The notes: a model not told the origin generated them from the sequence alone. A stretch of DNA of 64,000 nucleotides from Pseudoalteromonas nigrifaciens (GCF_002221505.1 NZ_CP011036.1:1798001-1862000); one strand, 5' to 3'. Counted from the stretch's first letter, positions 39,182-48,712 are shown. Numbers and translations are program-made.

Positions 39182-40375
39182 ATGACAAAATTTAATAACA
39201 ATAGCGTAGTAATATTAAGCTCAGTACGCACTGCTATCGGTGGCTTTGGTGGCAGCCTTAAAAACTTCACTCCCGCTCAGTTAGGCACTATGTGCGCCAA
39301 AGAAGCATTAGCCAGAGCCAATATTTCACCAAAGCAAGTTGGTTCATGTGTGGTAGGTAAAGTGATACATAACGGTCCTAAAGACGCGTATTTGTCGCGA
39401 GTAATTGGGCTAGATGCAGGGTTACCAATTAGCAGTCACGCGGTAACACTCAACCGCTTGTGTGGTTCGGGTTTAGAAGCCATTATACAAGCAGCACAAC
39501 AAATTCAATTAGGTGATGTAAACGCAGCATTAGCAGGCGGAGCAGAAAGCATGAGTAGCTCAGGCTACACTCTAGCAAGTAATCGTTGGGGCCAAAAAAT
39601 GGGTGATAGTACAGTAGTTGATGAGCTAACTACCACATTACAAGACCCATGGGACAACACCCCTATGGGCGTTACCGCTGAAAACATTGCAGAAAAATAT
39701 AGCATTAGCCGCAAGCAACAAGACGCTTACGCAGCACAAAGCCATCATAAAGCGGCTAAAGCCATTACCGCAGGCTATTTTAAACAGCAAATAATGCCCA
39801 TCGAAATTAAATCTCGTAACGGTAATCAAATTTTTGATACTGACGAGCATGTTCGTGCTGACACAACGGTCGAAAAACTCGCCACCTTAAAACCATACTT
39901 TAAACAAAATGGTACAGTCACCGCAGCTACCTCATCAGGTATTAATGATGGCGCAGCCATGTTAGTGCTTATGTCGGAGCAAAAGGCCAATGAACAAGGC
40001 TTAAAACCACTCGGTCGCCTAGTCGGTTATGCCAGAGCAGGTGTTGAGCCTTCATTAATGGGCACAGGGCCTATTCCTGCTGTGCAACAGGTGTTTGACA
40101 AAACTGGATTAACTATTGATGACATGGACGTAATAGAATCAAACGAAGCCTTTGCCGCACAGGCATTATGCGTAGGCAATGAGTTAAACTTTCCTGAGCA
40201 TAGAGTAAACCCCAATGGCGGAGCTATAGCACTTGGCCACCCTGTTGGCGCAACCGGTGCTATTTTATCAACCAAATGCCTGTACGAACTGAAACGCATT
40301 AACGGTAAATACGGCTTGGTCACTATGTGTATTGGTGGCGGACAAGGTATAGCTGCTATTTTTGAAGCGCTTTAG
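39182..40375 (+). CDS. Acetyl-CoA C-acetyltransferase (thiolase II), 397 aa
   Basis: Condenses or cleaves acetoacetyl-CoA. The nucleophile Cys is in LNRLCGSGLEAI (about residue 91), IESNEAFAAQ and GGAIALGHPVGATGA (catalytic His) are intact, and the second Cys is in CIGGGQGIA at the C-terminus. The length is typical. There is no fatty-acid or PHB gene next to it. It is flanked by repeat motifs on both sides, so it may have moved with this accessory block. Specificity for acetoacetyl-CoA versus a 3-ketoacyl-CoA is a family-based inference. Confidence 0.9.
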   Translation: MTKFNNNSVVILSSVRTAIGGFGGSLKNFTPAQLGTMCAKEALARANISPKQVGSCVVGKVIHNGPKDAYLSRVIGLDAGLPISSHAVTLNRLCGSGLEAIIQAAQQIQLGDVNAALAGGAESMSSSGYTLASNRWGQKMGDSTVVDELTTTLQDPWDNTPMGVTAENIAEKYSISRKQQDAYAAQSHHKAAKAITAGYFKQQIMPIEIKSRNGNQIFDTDEHVRADTTVEKLATLKPYFKQNGTVTAATSSGINDGAAMLVLMSEQKANEQGLKPLGRLVGYARAGVEPSLMGTGPIPAVQQVFDKTGLTIDDMDVIESNEAFAAQALCVGNELNFPEHRVNPNGGAIALGHPVGATGAILSTKCLYELKRINGKYGLVTMCIGGGQGIAAIFEAL

Positions 40376-40469
40376 TTATAAAAGATTTTAAAAGAAATAG
40401 CGGCTAAAAATAAGCCGTTTTAATTTAGTAAAAATAAAGTTTTGATTAGTAAAGGACATGATTATTAAA

Positions 40470-40507
40470 GGACAGGCATAAACCTGTTAATTGCTTTATG
40501 CCTGTCC
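40470..40507. repeat. REP-like palindrome (hairpin)
   Basis: GGACAGGCATAAA (40470-40482) and its exact complement TTTATGCCTGTCC (40495-40507) around a 12-base loop. It begins 95 bases after the thiolase stop and could also terminate that transcript. Confidence 0.75.
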
Positions 40508-40515
40508 CTTTATTT

Positions 40516-40654
40516 TCCTAGTTAAAATGAGTTTATTAGCAAATAGCCTGGGGTATAGAATCATTCATATTCCTAACCCACCTAGGAAAATGGCTTAGAA
40601 AATATCAGGGTTTAATTTACGGCACTGTTAATTATTTTATGCCTGTCCCTTTAT
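40516..40654. repeat. About 139-bp dispersed repeat, copy A
   Basis: Starts TCCTAGTTAAA, has CACCTAGGAAAATGGCTTAG in the middle and ends ATGCCTGTCCCTTTAT. Nearly the same sequence is found at 46686-46823, and shorter versions at 43755-43795 and 50086-50152. CCTAG near the start and CTAGG in the middle form an inverted pair. Confidence 0.8.
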
Positions 40655-40695
40655 ATCTGCTTTGTGACCATCTGGAAGACTGCTGTTGCGATGCT

Positions 40696-41553
40696 TTAAT
40701 CCAAGTCATTATTTGGACTGATGCCAAACAGTCGTTTATATTCTCGGCTAAACTGGCTAGGGCTTTCATATCCTACTTGCAAGGCAATGTATGATATTTG
40801 CGCGTCATTGATTTTAATCAGCCGTCGCGCCTCCATTAATCGTAAGTTTTTTTGATACTGTAGCGGACTCAACTGAGTAATTTTCTTAAAGTGTTGGTGA
40901 AACCCTGAAACACTCATACCGCAGCGGCTTGCCAAGTCTGCAATAACCAAAGGTTCATCTAGATGTGCTTTCAGCCAATCGACTGCTTGAGCAATACGAT
41001 GAATATGGCTGCCATTCGTTACCAGTTGGCGCAGCTTATCGCCTTGTTTTCCTGATAGTAATCGATAATAAATTTCTTGCTGTATTAAAGGAGATAGAAA
41101 TTCAATATCATTTGGATAATTAAGTAACTCTATCAATCGATCAAACGATGGCATGATAGAGTCATCTAATTGCCATTTGATTCCAAAATAACCCTCGTCT
41201 ATATGTTTTTTAGGTGGTATTTTAGCCAGAACGTCGCGAATCATTAGCAAATTTAATTTCATAGATAATACAACAACAGGATTGTCTAACGAAGCCTGTT
41301 TAATATGTATGTTCAATGGAGCGTCTACTGGACAAAACATCAGGTTAGTATTGTCAAACTTTACACAATCTGTTCCTAAGTAAACCTCGCGCTCGCCTTG
41401 TAAAACAATACATATACTAGGCTCTAGGACGTAACCGATTATTTTTTCTGGCCTGTCGGCACAATGAAATACTAAGTCTGGAATATCTGATTCGATGGTT
41501 TGGTTCTTAGGGATTAATCTAAGTAGTTGCTCAATGTTTGTTTTCTGCATCAT
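40696..41553 (-). CDS. AraC family transcriptional regulator, 285 aa
   Basis: One-component regulator with an N-terminal AraC_N-type sensing domain (PSICIVLQGEREVYLG, about residues 45-60) and a C-terminal double HTH (about 190-280). DLASRCGMSVSGFHQHFKKI is the first HTH and ALQVGYESPSQFSREYKRLF the second. It diverges from the ohr remnant and the aldehyde dehydrogenase gene, which suggests it once controlled, or still controls, that pair. Regulators of this type often respond to aldehydes or related small molecules; that is inference. The start at MMQK versus the following Met cannot be decided. Confidence 0.88.
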   Translation of the reverse strand: MMQKTNIEQLLRLIPKNQTIESDIPDLVFHCADRPEKIIGYVLEPSICIVLQGEREVYLGTDCVKFDNTNLMFCPVDAPLNIHIKQASLDNPVVVLSMKLNLLMIRDVLAKIPPKKHIDEGYFGIKWQLDDSIMPSFDRLIELLNYPNDIEFLSPLIQQEIYYRLLSGKQGDKLRQLVTNGSHIHRIAQAVDWLKAHLDEPLVIADLASRCGMSVSGFHQHFKKITQLSPLQYQKNLRLMEARRLIKINDAQISYIALQVGYESPSQFSREYKRLFGISPNNDLD

Positions 41554-41671
41554 ATTTTACTTATTTTTAGAACCTGATTGACAGTACAAATTTTTATAGG
41601 ATTAGGCAACACATTTGTAGGACTATTATAACGAATTATTAAGCTGTCCCTTATAATGATCGCATCACAAA

Positions 41672-42072
41672 ATGAAAGTATTACACAGCTTAGGCAATAG
41701 CAGCCGGTGATCAGTTTGGGCATACAAGTCTTGACAATGTTTCACTAAGTTTTTGATTTGGTGTTCTTTCAAGAACCAGATAAAAAGGGTTTTAATCCAG
41801 AACAGCTGTTTGTAATGGGTTATGCAGCGTGTTTCGATAGCGCGCCCTGAACATGGCAGCACAACAGTTAAAATTACCAATTACAGCTTCAATACATCTG
41901 CTCAAGTCGGTCTTGGTATGAAAGCCGATAATAGCTATAACTTAATATATATAGATCTGTCTGTTGAAGTATCACGTATTAACAATGTGCAATCACAAAA
42001 TCTCATCTAACCTGTCCTTACTCTAATGCAACATTTAGTATTGATGTACGCTTACATGTTGCAGTTGTATAA
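41672..42072 (+). pseudogene. ohr: ohr pseudogene (organic hydroperoxide resistance, OsmC family)
   Basis: Broken gene readable in pieces across frames. Starting at ATG 41672: MKVLHSLGN; then AAGDQFGHTSLDNVSLSF in another frame; stops; then GFNPEQLFVMGYAACFDSA, holding the peroxidatic Cys block; then ITNYSFNTSAQVGLG and IYIDLSVEVSRINNVQSQNL; a further frame change; and finally CPYSNAT, with the resolving Cys, ending at TAA 42072. The order and length (about 400 bp) fit Ohr throughout. At least two frame changes and two internal stops make it non-functional. Confidence 0.82.
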
Positions 42073-42128
42073 ATAATAGTTGTACTCAGTGAGTCACTAT
42101 AAATGAACTTTTAATCCAAGGAATATTT

Positions 42129-43508
42129 ATGAGCGAATATAAAGTAACCAATCCAGCAACTGGCAAAGTTGAAGCCAGCTACCCTACTGCAAATGAACAA
42201 GATATTCAGCAAGCCATCACAAAAGCTGATGATGCCTATAAAGAATGGCGTAACATCTCTCTTAGCGAGCGCAGCGCACTTCTGCACAAAATTGCAGATA
42301 TCTATATTGAGCGTCAAGATGAGCTGGCAAACATGATCGCTGTAGAAATGGGCAAGCCTGTAGCCCAAGGTAAAGGAGAGCTCGCTCTAGTCGCTGAAAT
42401 ATATCGCTATTATGCAGACAACGCAGAACAGCTATTAGCACATAACCAAATCAATGTAGCCGAAGGCTCAGCTTTTGTAGAGAAACTGCCAGTAGGCGCA
42501 TTGTTAGGAATTATGCCGTGGAACTATCCGCATTATCAAGTAGCACGCTTTGCAGCACCTAACTTTATGGCAGGCAATACAATTATTTTAAAGCATGCCC
42601 CGCAGTGCCCTAAAACGGCAGAAGTAATTGTCGAAATTCTTAAAGATGCCGGTTTACCAGATGGCGTATATAACAATGTATTTGCTACCAATGATCAAGC
42701 CGCAACTATCATCGAAGACAGCAGAATACAAGGCATCTCATTAACAGGTTCTGAGCGTGCAGGACAAGCAGTTGCTAAAATAGCAGGCGGCGCCCTTAAA
42801 AAGGTCGTTTTAGAGCTTGGCGGTTCAGATGCCTTTATCGTTGCAGCAGATGCTGATATTGAGCAAGCAGTAGCAGATGCCATCACCGGCCGCTTTGGCA
42901 ATACAGGACAAGCTTGTAACGCCGCTAAGCGCCTAATTGTCGTTGAAGCCGTTTATGATAAGTTTGTACAAGGCTTTGCCGATGCGGTTCGTGAGATGAC
43001 GTTGTCTGATCCATTAGATCAAACAACCTTTATCGGACCGATGTCCTCAAAAAGCGCTGCAGTCAATTTACAAAAGCAGTTAGATGAAGCAATAAAAGCT
43101 GGTGCCACCGTTCTAATTGAAGGCGGCATTGTCAAAGACAAGCCAGGCGCTTGGTTTGCTCCAGCAGTACTTACCAATGTCGATAACTCAATGGCTGTTT
43201 ATAGCGAAGAACTATTTGGTCCTGTTGCTGTTATTTATAAAGCTCGTGATATCGCTGATGCGATCAAAATTGCCAACGATGTTCCATTTGGTCTTGGTGC
43301 GTCAATCCAGACTAAAGACTCAGAATTGGCAGCTGAGATTGCTGATCAGTTAGAAGTCGGCATGGTGACCATAAACGCACCTTCTGGTACTGAAGCCAAC
43401 ACCCCTTTTGGCGGTGTTAAGCGCTCAGGCTTCGGTCGTGAACTTGGTACCCTTGGTATTACTGAATTCTTAAACTACAAATTGATTCGTAATAAAACCA
43501 GTGCATAG
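42129..43508 (+). CDS. Aldehyde dehydrogenase (succinate-semialdehyde-type), 459 aa
   Basis: NAD(P)-dependent oxidation of an aldehyde to the acid. PWNYPHYQVARFAAPNFMAG (about residues 134-153) is the N-domain motif. LELGGSDAFIV carries the general-base Glu, GNTGQACNAAKR the catalytic Cys (about residue 262), and SEELFGPVAVI and GGVKRSGFGRELG are intact. It is closest in my memory to the short YneI/Sad group of succinate-semialdehyde dehydrogenases, so that substrate is possible but unproven. It lies 56 bp after the ohr remnant and has its own terminator. Confidence 0.9.
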   Translation: MSEYKVTNPATGKVEASYPTANEQDIQQAITKADDAYKEWRNISLSERSALLHKIADIYIERQDELANMIAVEMGKPVAQGKGELALVAEIYRYYADNAEQLLAHNQINVAEGSAFVEKLPVGALLGIMPWNYPHYQVARFAAPNFMAGNTIILKHAPQCPKTAEVIVEILKDAGLPDGVYNNVFATNDQAATIIEDSRIQGISLTGSERAGQAVAKIAGGALKKVVLELGGSDAFIVAADADIEQAVADAITGRFGNTGQACNAAKRLIVVEAVYDKFVQGFADAVREMTLSDPLDQTTFIGPMSSKSAAVNLQKQLDEAIKAGATVLIEGGIVKDKPGAWFAPAVLTNVDNSMAVYSEELFGPVAVIYKARDIADAIKIANDVPFGLGASIQTKDSELAAEIADQLEVGMVTINAPSGTEANTPFGGVKRSGFGRELGTLGITEFLNYKLIRNKTSA

Positions 43509-43540
43509 ATTTAAAGTTTAATTCTTATAAATAAATAACA

Positions 43541-43572
43541 AAAAGCCTAGCGTTAACATGCTAGGCTTTTTT
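43541..43572 (+). terminator. Intrinsic terminator after aldehyde dehydrogenase
   Basis: AAAAGCCTAGC / GCTAGGCTTTT, 11-bp perfect stem, 8-base loop, followed by TT. Confidence 0.92.
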
Positions 43573-43754
43573 GTTGCTCACTGACCCGTCCTGAAATAAC
43601 TTTACAAACAAGGAGCTTATAAATAGACTTATCCATCTAAGAGCAAGCATAGACTTTCAAATAACCACCAGCCCAAACTATAAATCTTCTAGAGATTAAG
43701 CTAGCTGACATTAAATTCCACAGCTTATTTTTAGTAAGATCGTGAAGTATTCAA

Positions 43755-43795
43755 AAATTTAGGCACTGTAAATTATTTTATGCCTGTCCCTTTAT
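43755..43795. repeat. Short copy of the dispersed repeat (3' part only)
   Basis: AAATTTAGGCACTGTAAATT followed by ATTTTATGCCTGTCCCTTTAT, matching the last 41 bases of copies at 40654 and 46823. It lies about 90 bases before the response regulator gene. Confidence 0.75.
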
Positions 43796-43881
43796 TTTTC
43801 TACCTAATTACCCTTTCTAAGATTTTTTCCTAGCCAATACTTACCTATTACCATGTATAATAATTTTAAAGGGAGATATAA

Positions 43882-44511
43882 ATGCACATTGGTATCATAG
43901 AAGATCATCAACTAGTAAGAGATAGCTTTAAAAAGCTACTCGAATTACAGCCAGATTGGAAAGTAATAATAGAAGCTTGCAGCGTAAATGAAGCAAAGCT
44001 TGCGGTTGAACTAGAACAACCCGATATATTTATAGTGGATATATCGCTTAACGGAAAAGAAACCGGGCTTACTTTTTTATCTTACCTTTTTGAGCATTTT
44101 CCTAACATTAAAACCATTGTTGCCTCCATGCATGACCATGAACCCTATGTGAGTAACGCTTTGCGACTTGGCGCGTTAGGTTATGTGTCAAAACGCTCGG
44201 CTTCTGAAGAATTAATAGATGCGGTTAAGTCTGTAGCTTTGGGTAAGCGCTATATAAGCGAAGACGTAAACTTTGCCCTAACCACAGAAAGTAGCGCACT
44301 TACGCTACTAACAAATCGAGAAATAGAGGCCTTACCATTATTTTCTAAGGGGCTTAATGCCAAGCAAGTAGCACAAGCATTAGGAATAATGCCTAAAACT
44401 GCTCATGTCCATAAGGCAAATATATACACTAAGCTTAACGTTACAACTTCATTCGAGCTGTTAAAAATTGCAATAGATGTAGGAGTAATACAACTAGATG
44501 AGCTTACTTAG
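43882..44511 (+). CDS. NarL/FixJ-type response regulator, 209 aa
   Basis: DNA-binding response regulator. The receiver domain has the acidic pair in GIIEDHQLVRDSF, phospho-acceptor Asp53 in IFIVDISLNGKETG, and the Lys in GYVSKRSASEEL (about residue 102). The C-terminal LuxR HTH reads LTNREIEALPLFSKGLNAKQ followed by VAQALGIMPKTAHVHKANIY. GGGAGA precedes the ATG. It overlaps the sensor kinase by 14 bp, so the two are a cognate pair; the signal is unknown. Confidence 0.92.
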   Translation: MHIGIIEDHQLVRDSFKKLLELQPDWKVIIEACSVNEAKLAVELEQPDIFIVDISLNGKETGLTFLSYLFEHFPNIKTIVASMHDHEPYVSNALRLGALGYVSKRSASEELIDAVKSVALGKRYISEDVNFALTTESSALTLLTNREIEALPLFSKGLNAKQVAQALGIMPKTAHVHKANIYTKLNVTTSFELLKIAIDVGVIQLDELT

Positions 44512-46099
44512 CCTATCCCCCTCGTTTAGTTTTTTTATTACTACAGCTTTTAAACAAGTAACCAAGCAGTTACTTGTTGGGCTTGTTTATTTTGTTATAT
44601 TTGCTGCAGCTTTTTGGCTCAGCAAAAATCTAGAAACAGTCCCCGAAAGCAGCGCAATTTTTATTCCTGCGGGCATTAAAATTGCCTTCTTTTTACTTTT
44701 ACCTACAAAGTATTGGCTAACTTTATGGGTAACATCTCGTCTTCTCGCTGCCTTTGTGGGTGCTTTTAATAATGAAGTTTTAGCTCTTGCACAATGGGAT
44801 TTTAATTTATTTCATGGTTTTTGGCAGGAGCTTTGCTTTATTGCGCTTATTTATATTTTAAAAAACAGCCGTTGGCCGCCCAGTATTAACGATAGCCAAG
44901 GTATACTTTCGTTAATATTACTGGCTGTTGCTAGTACATCTATTAAATGGTTTGTATTTGCTAGTGCGTTTGAATTTACCAATATACTGGTTGCTACAGA
45001 ATTATTACAGTACCAGTTAAATATGTGCCTTGGGGATATTACCGGCACACTATTAGTCACTCCGCTAATGATGCTAATTTTTAGCGTGAGGCATAAATTA
45101 AATAAATCGCTATTACTAAAAATGATGCATTTAGGGGCTGCTTTATTGTGCCTTTTATTAATTGTAATTTTTGTATATGCACTACGCCCCGACACCTACC
45201 CGCTACTAAGGCTCGCCTCGTTATTACCCATTATTTGGTTTTCGTATAGGTTTGGCTCTTTGGGCGCTGTAACCAGTGCCACGTTAATTAATAGCTTAAT
45301 TATACTCGAGGCAAGCTTTACTCATGCCCCTGAAAACACTTATATAAGCCAGTTATTCATTTTAGCAAATGCAATTACCAGTATGGTTTTAGGCGCTGCA
45401 ATTACTGAACTAAAACGTAAAAATAATGAGTTATATAAAACGAACCTAGAACTCAGAAAGCAGTTAACTAAAAACACACACCTTGCGGCTAAAATGGTTA
45501 GCGTACAAGAAAATGAGCGAAAACATCTTTCTCAAGAGTTACACGACGAGTTGGGTCAAAATCTCACTGCTTTAAAAACTGACTTATCTATTTTGTCCCA
45601 CATGAGTAATAAAGATACTCAGTCGTTTGTTAAAAGCTTAAAAACGAATGCCAATACCATGTACGATTCGGTATACCAATTAATGCATTACCTTCGCCCA
45701 CGCGAATTAGACGAACTTGGCTTAAATAAGGCAATAACAGCCGGGCGACTAAAAAGTTTACTGCATAAGGCAAAAATTAATTTTCAGGCCGACTTTAAAA
45801 TTCATAAAGCCCTGTCAAAAGATCATGAAATAGCTATTTATCGAATATGCCAAGAAGCTGTAACTAACTGTGTTAAGCATAGTAATGCCAGCAAAATGCA
45901 TATAGAACTCGTAACCGATAATAATTTTATTACACTAACCATTAGTGATAATGGCAGTTTAGCAACACCTGCTAACAACTCGGGTAATTATGGTTTAGCT
46001 TTTATTGAAGAGCGCGCAATGGCATTGGGCGGAACTTTTGAAGTGTGTGTAAAAAATGGCTTTACCATTAAGGTAAAGCTTCCTTTTTACTTTGATTAG
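44498..46099 (+). CDS. MASE1-domain sensor histidine kinase (HisKA_3), 533 aa
   Basis: Membrane sensor kinase, partner of the preceding regulator. Residues about 20-305 contain eight hydrophobic helices of a MASE1-type integral sensor domain (ESSAIFIPAGIKIAFFLLLP, GDITGTLLVTPLMML). The dimerisation/phospho-acceptor helix is ENERKHLSQELHDELGQNLT with His349. The ATPase domain shows EAVTNCVKHSNASK (N box), ISDNGS (D box) and GNYGLAFIEERAMALGG (G box). No PAS or other cytoplasmic sensor lies between, so the MASE1 part itself must sense. Confidence 0.92.
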   Translation: MSLLSLSPSFSFFITTAFKQVTKQLLVGLVYFVIFAAAFWLSKNLETVPESSAIFIPAGIKIAFFLLLPTKYWLTLWVTSRLLAAFVGAFNNEVLALAQWDFNLFHGFWQELCFIALIYILKNSRWPPSINDSQGILSLILLAVASTSIKWFVFASAFEFTNILVATELLQYQLNMCLGDITGTLLVTPLMMLIFSVRHKLNKSLLLKMMHLGAALLCLLLIVIFVYALRPDTYPLLRLASLLPIIWFSYRFGSLGAVTSATLINSLIILEASFTHAPENTYISQLFILANAITSMVLGAAITELKRKNNELYKTNLELRKQLTKNTHLAAKMVSVQENERKHLSQELHDELGQNLTALKTDLSILSHMSNKDTQSFVKSLKTNANTMYDSVYQLMHYLRPRELDELGLNKAITAGRLKSLLHKAKINFQADFKIHKALSKDHEIAIYRICQEAVTNCVKHSNASKMHIELVTDNNFITLTISDNGSLATPANNSGNYGLAFIEERAMALGGTFEVCVKNGFTIKVKLPFYFD

Positions 46100-46127
46100 T
46101 TAGCACATTGCTTAATTTGTAAATTGC

Positions 46128-46670
46128 TTAGCAAATAAAAACTTGTTTAGTATAAAACTTTTGCCTTAATTGGCCTGCTTCTATATGTTCGGGATTAACT
46201 TGTATTTCAGCTTGGTTACCTATTAGCTGCAGTAGCATACCTTGTGCTATTTGGCTGTTGCCAAGCCTTGATTTTACCACCACTTGCTTGCCTATAGCGC
46301 CTTGTAATCGTGGCTTTGGCAAACTAGGTTTGCTAATTGGTTTTAACCCTTCCGACTTTGCAAATAAGTTTACGCAGTGCTGCTTAGCTGCAACTATCAA
46401 ATCGTCTTTACCTTTAACCACGTCAACATTATTTAATAAATGGATAAATGCTTGATTAGCTCTATCAAACTCTGTAGACACATCAGTTAAACCCCGTATA
46501 GCTGCCCATTTTCGAATGACTATATATTTACCCTTTTTAATACGCGCTAAACTAATTGAGGCACCTGTCATTTTGCTATACCACTCAATACGATAGCAAA
46601 ATGAGCCTAGGCTATGTAAAAACACCGTAATATTGCCAAATTCCTTTGTGCTTGCTTCAATTAAACTCAT
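46128..46670 (-). CDS. Uncharacterised protein, 180 aa
   Basis: Soluble, basic protein. The N-terminal half (EFGNITVFLHSLGSFCYRIE) looks alpha/beta; after a Pro/Lys-rich linker (KPISKPSLPKPRLQGAIG) comes a C-terminal beta-rich part (VVVKSRLGNSQIAQGML, AEIQVNPEHIEA). I do not recognise the family. It is convergent with the kinase gene. Its first bases, including the start codon, are duplicated at 50054-50087, beyond the IS66-bearing segment, where the reading frame ends after about 20 codons. Confidence 0.6.
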   Translation of the reverse strand: MSLIEASTKEFGNITVFLHSLGSFCYRIEWYSKMTGASISLARIKKGKYIVIRKWAAIRGLTDVSTEFDRANQAFIHLLNNVDVVKGKDDLIVAAKQHCVNLFAKSEGLKPISKPSLPKPRLQGAIGKQVVVKSRLGNSQIAQGMLLQLIGNQAEIQVNPEHIEAGQLRQKFYTKQVFIC

Positions 46671-46675
46671 TTTAC
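46641..46675. repeat. 35-bp direct repeat, left copy
   Basis: Covers the start codon of the 180-aa gene. The same sequence with a few changes is at 50054-50087; the shared core TTGCTTCAATTAAACTCATT is identical in both. Confidence 0.75.
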
Positions 46676-46685
46676 TTCCCTAACG

Positions 46686-46823
46686 TCCTAGTTAAATTTA
46701 GCTTATTAGCAAATAGCCTGGTATAAAATCATCCATATTCCTAATCCATCTAGGAAAATGGCTTAGAAAATACAAGTGGATTAATTTACGGCACTGTTAA
46801 TTATTTTATGCCTGTCCCTTTAT
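46686..46823. repeat. About 138-bp dispersed repeat, copy B
   Basis: Close match of 40516-40654 over the full length, ending in the REP-like TTTATGCCTGTCCC (46805-46818). It lies directly upstream of the IS66-interrupted gene. Confidence 0.8.
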
Positions 46824-47134
46824 TTGTCTTAAATAACATAATTGTTAGAATGCCCTCCTATTTCCCCATCAAGAGACACAATGGCAAACTTCAATACTCA
46901 TCTTAATACTGCTTTAATTATCACAGGCTTAGCCTCAGCCACCTTATTATCTGCAGAACATATTGATTTAAAGGGCGCGCTCTGGTTATGGTTTTTAGGC
47001 TCAATCGGCGGTTTATTACCAGACATAGATTCAGATAACTCCACATCACTCGACACTGTTTTTAACTTATTTGCACTGAGCGCTGTATTACTGGTACTGC
47101 ATTACATAACCACTGAGCTAATTATTAAAATTAG

Positions 47135-47142
47135 TTTTATCG
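47135..47142. repeat. IS66 target-site duplication, left copy
   Basis: TTTTATCG directly before the left terminal repeat; identical to 49488-49495. Confidence 0.93.
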
Positions 47143-47167
47143 GTAAGCGCGCATTTAAGCAGTGCGC

Positions 47168-48712
47168 TTAGCTATAATCGAAGTCTAGCTGCACATTCCA
47201 CGGCATTAGCTCGGTAAAATCATCATCACCCTCATCTCGATTCGGCAACGTTTTAAATAAATGCACAAAGTAGTAATAAGGATTGATGTCATTGGCACGG
47301 CAGGTCATCACAATACTATAGAGTGTGGCGCTTGCTTGGGCACCATTAATTGACTTTGAGAATAACCAGTTTTTTCTACCAGTGGTAAACGGCCGAATAT
47401 CTCGCTCAGTAATATTATTATCAATCCCTAGTTCGCCATCTTCACTATACCGCATTAATTTCGGCCATTGATTAAGCGTGTATTTTATCGCTTTGCCAAT
47501 ATAACTCCCCGCCGTTACTTTACCTTCGGCTTCATCAAGCCACGCTTTAAAGTGCATTAATATGGGTAAGGCTTTTTCTTGTCGTAACTGATACCGCGCT
47601 TGAGGAGATAACTGTTTGTTTTTAGCGTGGGTTTCCAGTTTATATAATTGGCTGATAAAGCTGATGGCTTTATGCGCTCGACCTTTGTTTTTCGACTCTG
47701 CTTTTAAGGCATCGTTATATTTGCGTCTAGCGTGTGCCCAGCAACCAACAGGGGTAATGCCTTCAATACCGTCATAAACACGGTAACCGTCGCACTGTAA
47801 ATAGCCTTGATAACCGGCAAGAAATTCTTTTGCGCAAGCGCGACTTCGACCTGCTTGGTAATCGTAAATCACGACAGGCTCACGGCTGACCTCATTGCTG
47901 CGATAAACCCACATGTAGGAATTGCTGCTAGGGTTGTCACCTTCATCTAACACTTGTGTACGGGTTTCATCGGCACATAAACTATGCTCACTAAGCAAGT
48001 GACGTTGCATGGCTGCCACTAAGGGGCTGATTAGCAGGCCCGCTTTAATACACCAATTAGCTAATGTTCCGCGCGATAGTTCAAGGCCGCCACGGCCCAG
48101 TATGTCAACGAAACGATAAAGCGGTAAGGCATCGCAGTATTTGCCCGTAACAACCGCCGATAACGCTTCTGGACTCGCAATGCTGCCAGGAATAGGCTGC
48201 TTGGGTTTAGGCGCGGTGATTATTTTACTGGCCAATTGTTCATGCTCGCAATGTCTGCAAGCATATTTAAATTGTTTGTGCTTAATGACACTGACTTTCG
48301 CCGGAATAATCTTCACTTGCTCGCTGTCTTCACTACCACATTGATGTAGTTGTTCACCGCAACACTGACACGTTAACTCGGTTAAGGTGTGCTCAACTTC
48401 TTCTCGTTCAAAGTGCTCAGCCAGTATTTGTTTACCTTTCTTATGGTGTTTAGGCGGCTCAGTCGTTTTATGCTGCTCCGCTTCGTTGAAGGTACCTCGC
48501 GGGGCTTTTTCACTTTTTTTACCGTATTTTTGGGATTTACTTAACTTAAGCTCAGCAAGCAAGTGGTCAATCCGCGATTGCATTTCAACCTTATCTTCTT
48601 GCAGTGAAATTTTATCTTTTTCTAAGCCATCAAGCTTAGCCTGCATAAGTGCAAGCTGATTTTGTAGTTCGGTGATGAGAATAGTGTCTGGCATTTTAAT
48701 AGCATGACACAT
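47168..48712 (-). CDS. tnpC: IS66 transposase TnpC (DDE), 514 aa
   Basis: Main transposase. The N-terminal coiled coil (LITELQNQLALMQAKLDGLE) is followed by a zinc finger (CQCCGEQLHQCG, then CRHCEHE), the IS66 domain with acidic residues in CADETRTQVLD, QCDGYRVYDGI and DNNITERDIRP, and the small C-terminal IS66 domain (TLYSIVMTCRANDINPYYY). The Met at 48694 is an alternative start closer to the usual N-terminus. It ends 26 bp inside the left terminal repeat end. Confidence 0.95.
   Translation of the reverse strand: MCHAIKMPDTILITELQNQLALMQAKLDGLEKDKISLQEDKVEMQSRIDHLLAELKLSKSQKYGKKSEKAPRGTFNEAEQHKTTEPPKHHKKGKQILAEHFEREEVEHTLTELTCQCCGEQLHQCGSEDSEQVKIIPAKVSVIKHKQFKYACRHCEHEQLASKIITAPKPKQPIPGSIASPEALSAVVTGKYCDALPLYRFVDILGRGGLELSRGTLANWCIKAGLLISPLVAAMQRHLLSEHSLCADETRTQVLDEGDNPSSNSYMWVYRSNEVSREPVVIYDYQAGRSRACAKEFLAGYQGYLQCDGYRVYDGIEGITPVGCWAHARRKYNDALKAESKNKGRAHKAISFISQLYKLETHAKNKQLSPQARYQLRQEKALPILMHFKAWLDEAEGKVTAGSYIGKAIKYTLNQWPKLMRYSEDGELGIDNNITERDIRPFTTGRKNWLFSKSINGAQASATLYSIVMTCRANDINPYYYFVHLFKTLPNRDEGDDDFTELMPWNVQLDFDYS

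Noticed and set aside
41665..41880. Minus-strand 71-aa frame as a small gene
   Set aside because: It is antisense to the ohr remnant, with no ribosome site or recognisable motif.
41822..42010. 62-aa frame first read as the C-terminus of an OmpW-like porin
   Set aside because: The upstream GFNPEQLF/GYAACFDS and downstream CPYSNAT pieces show it is the middle of a broken ohr gene.
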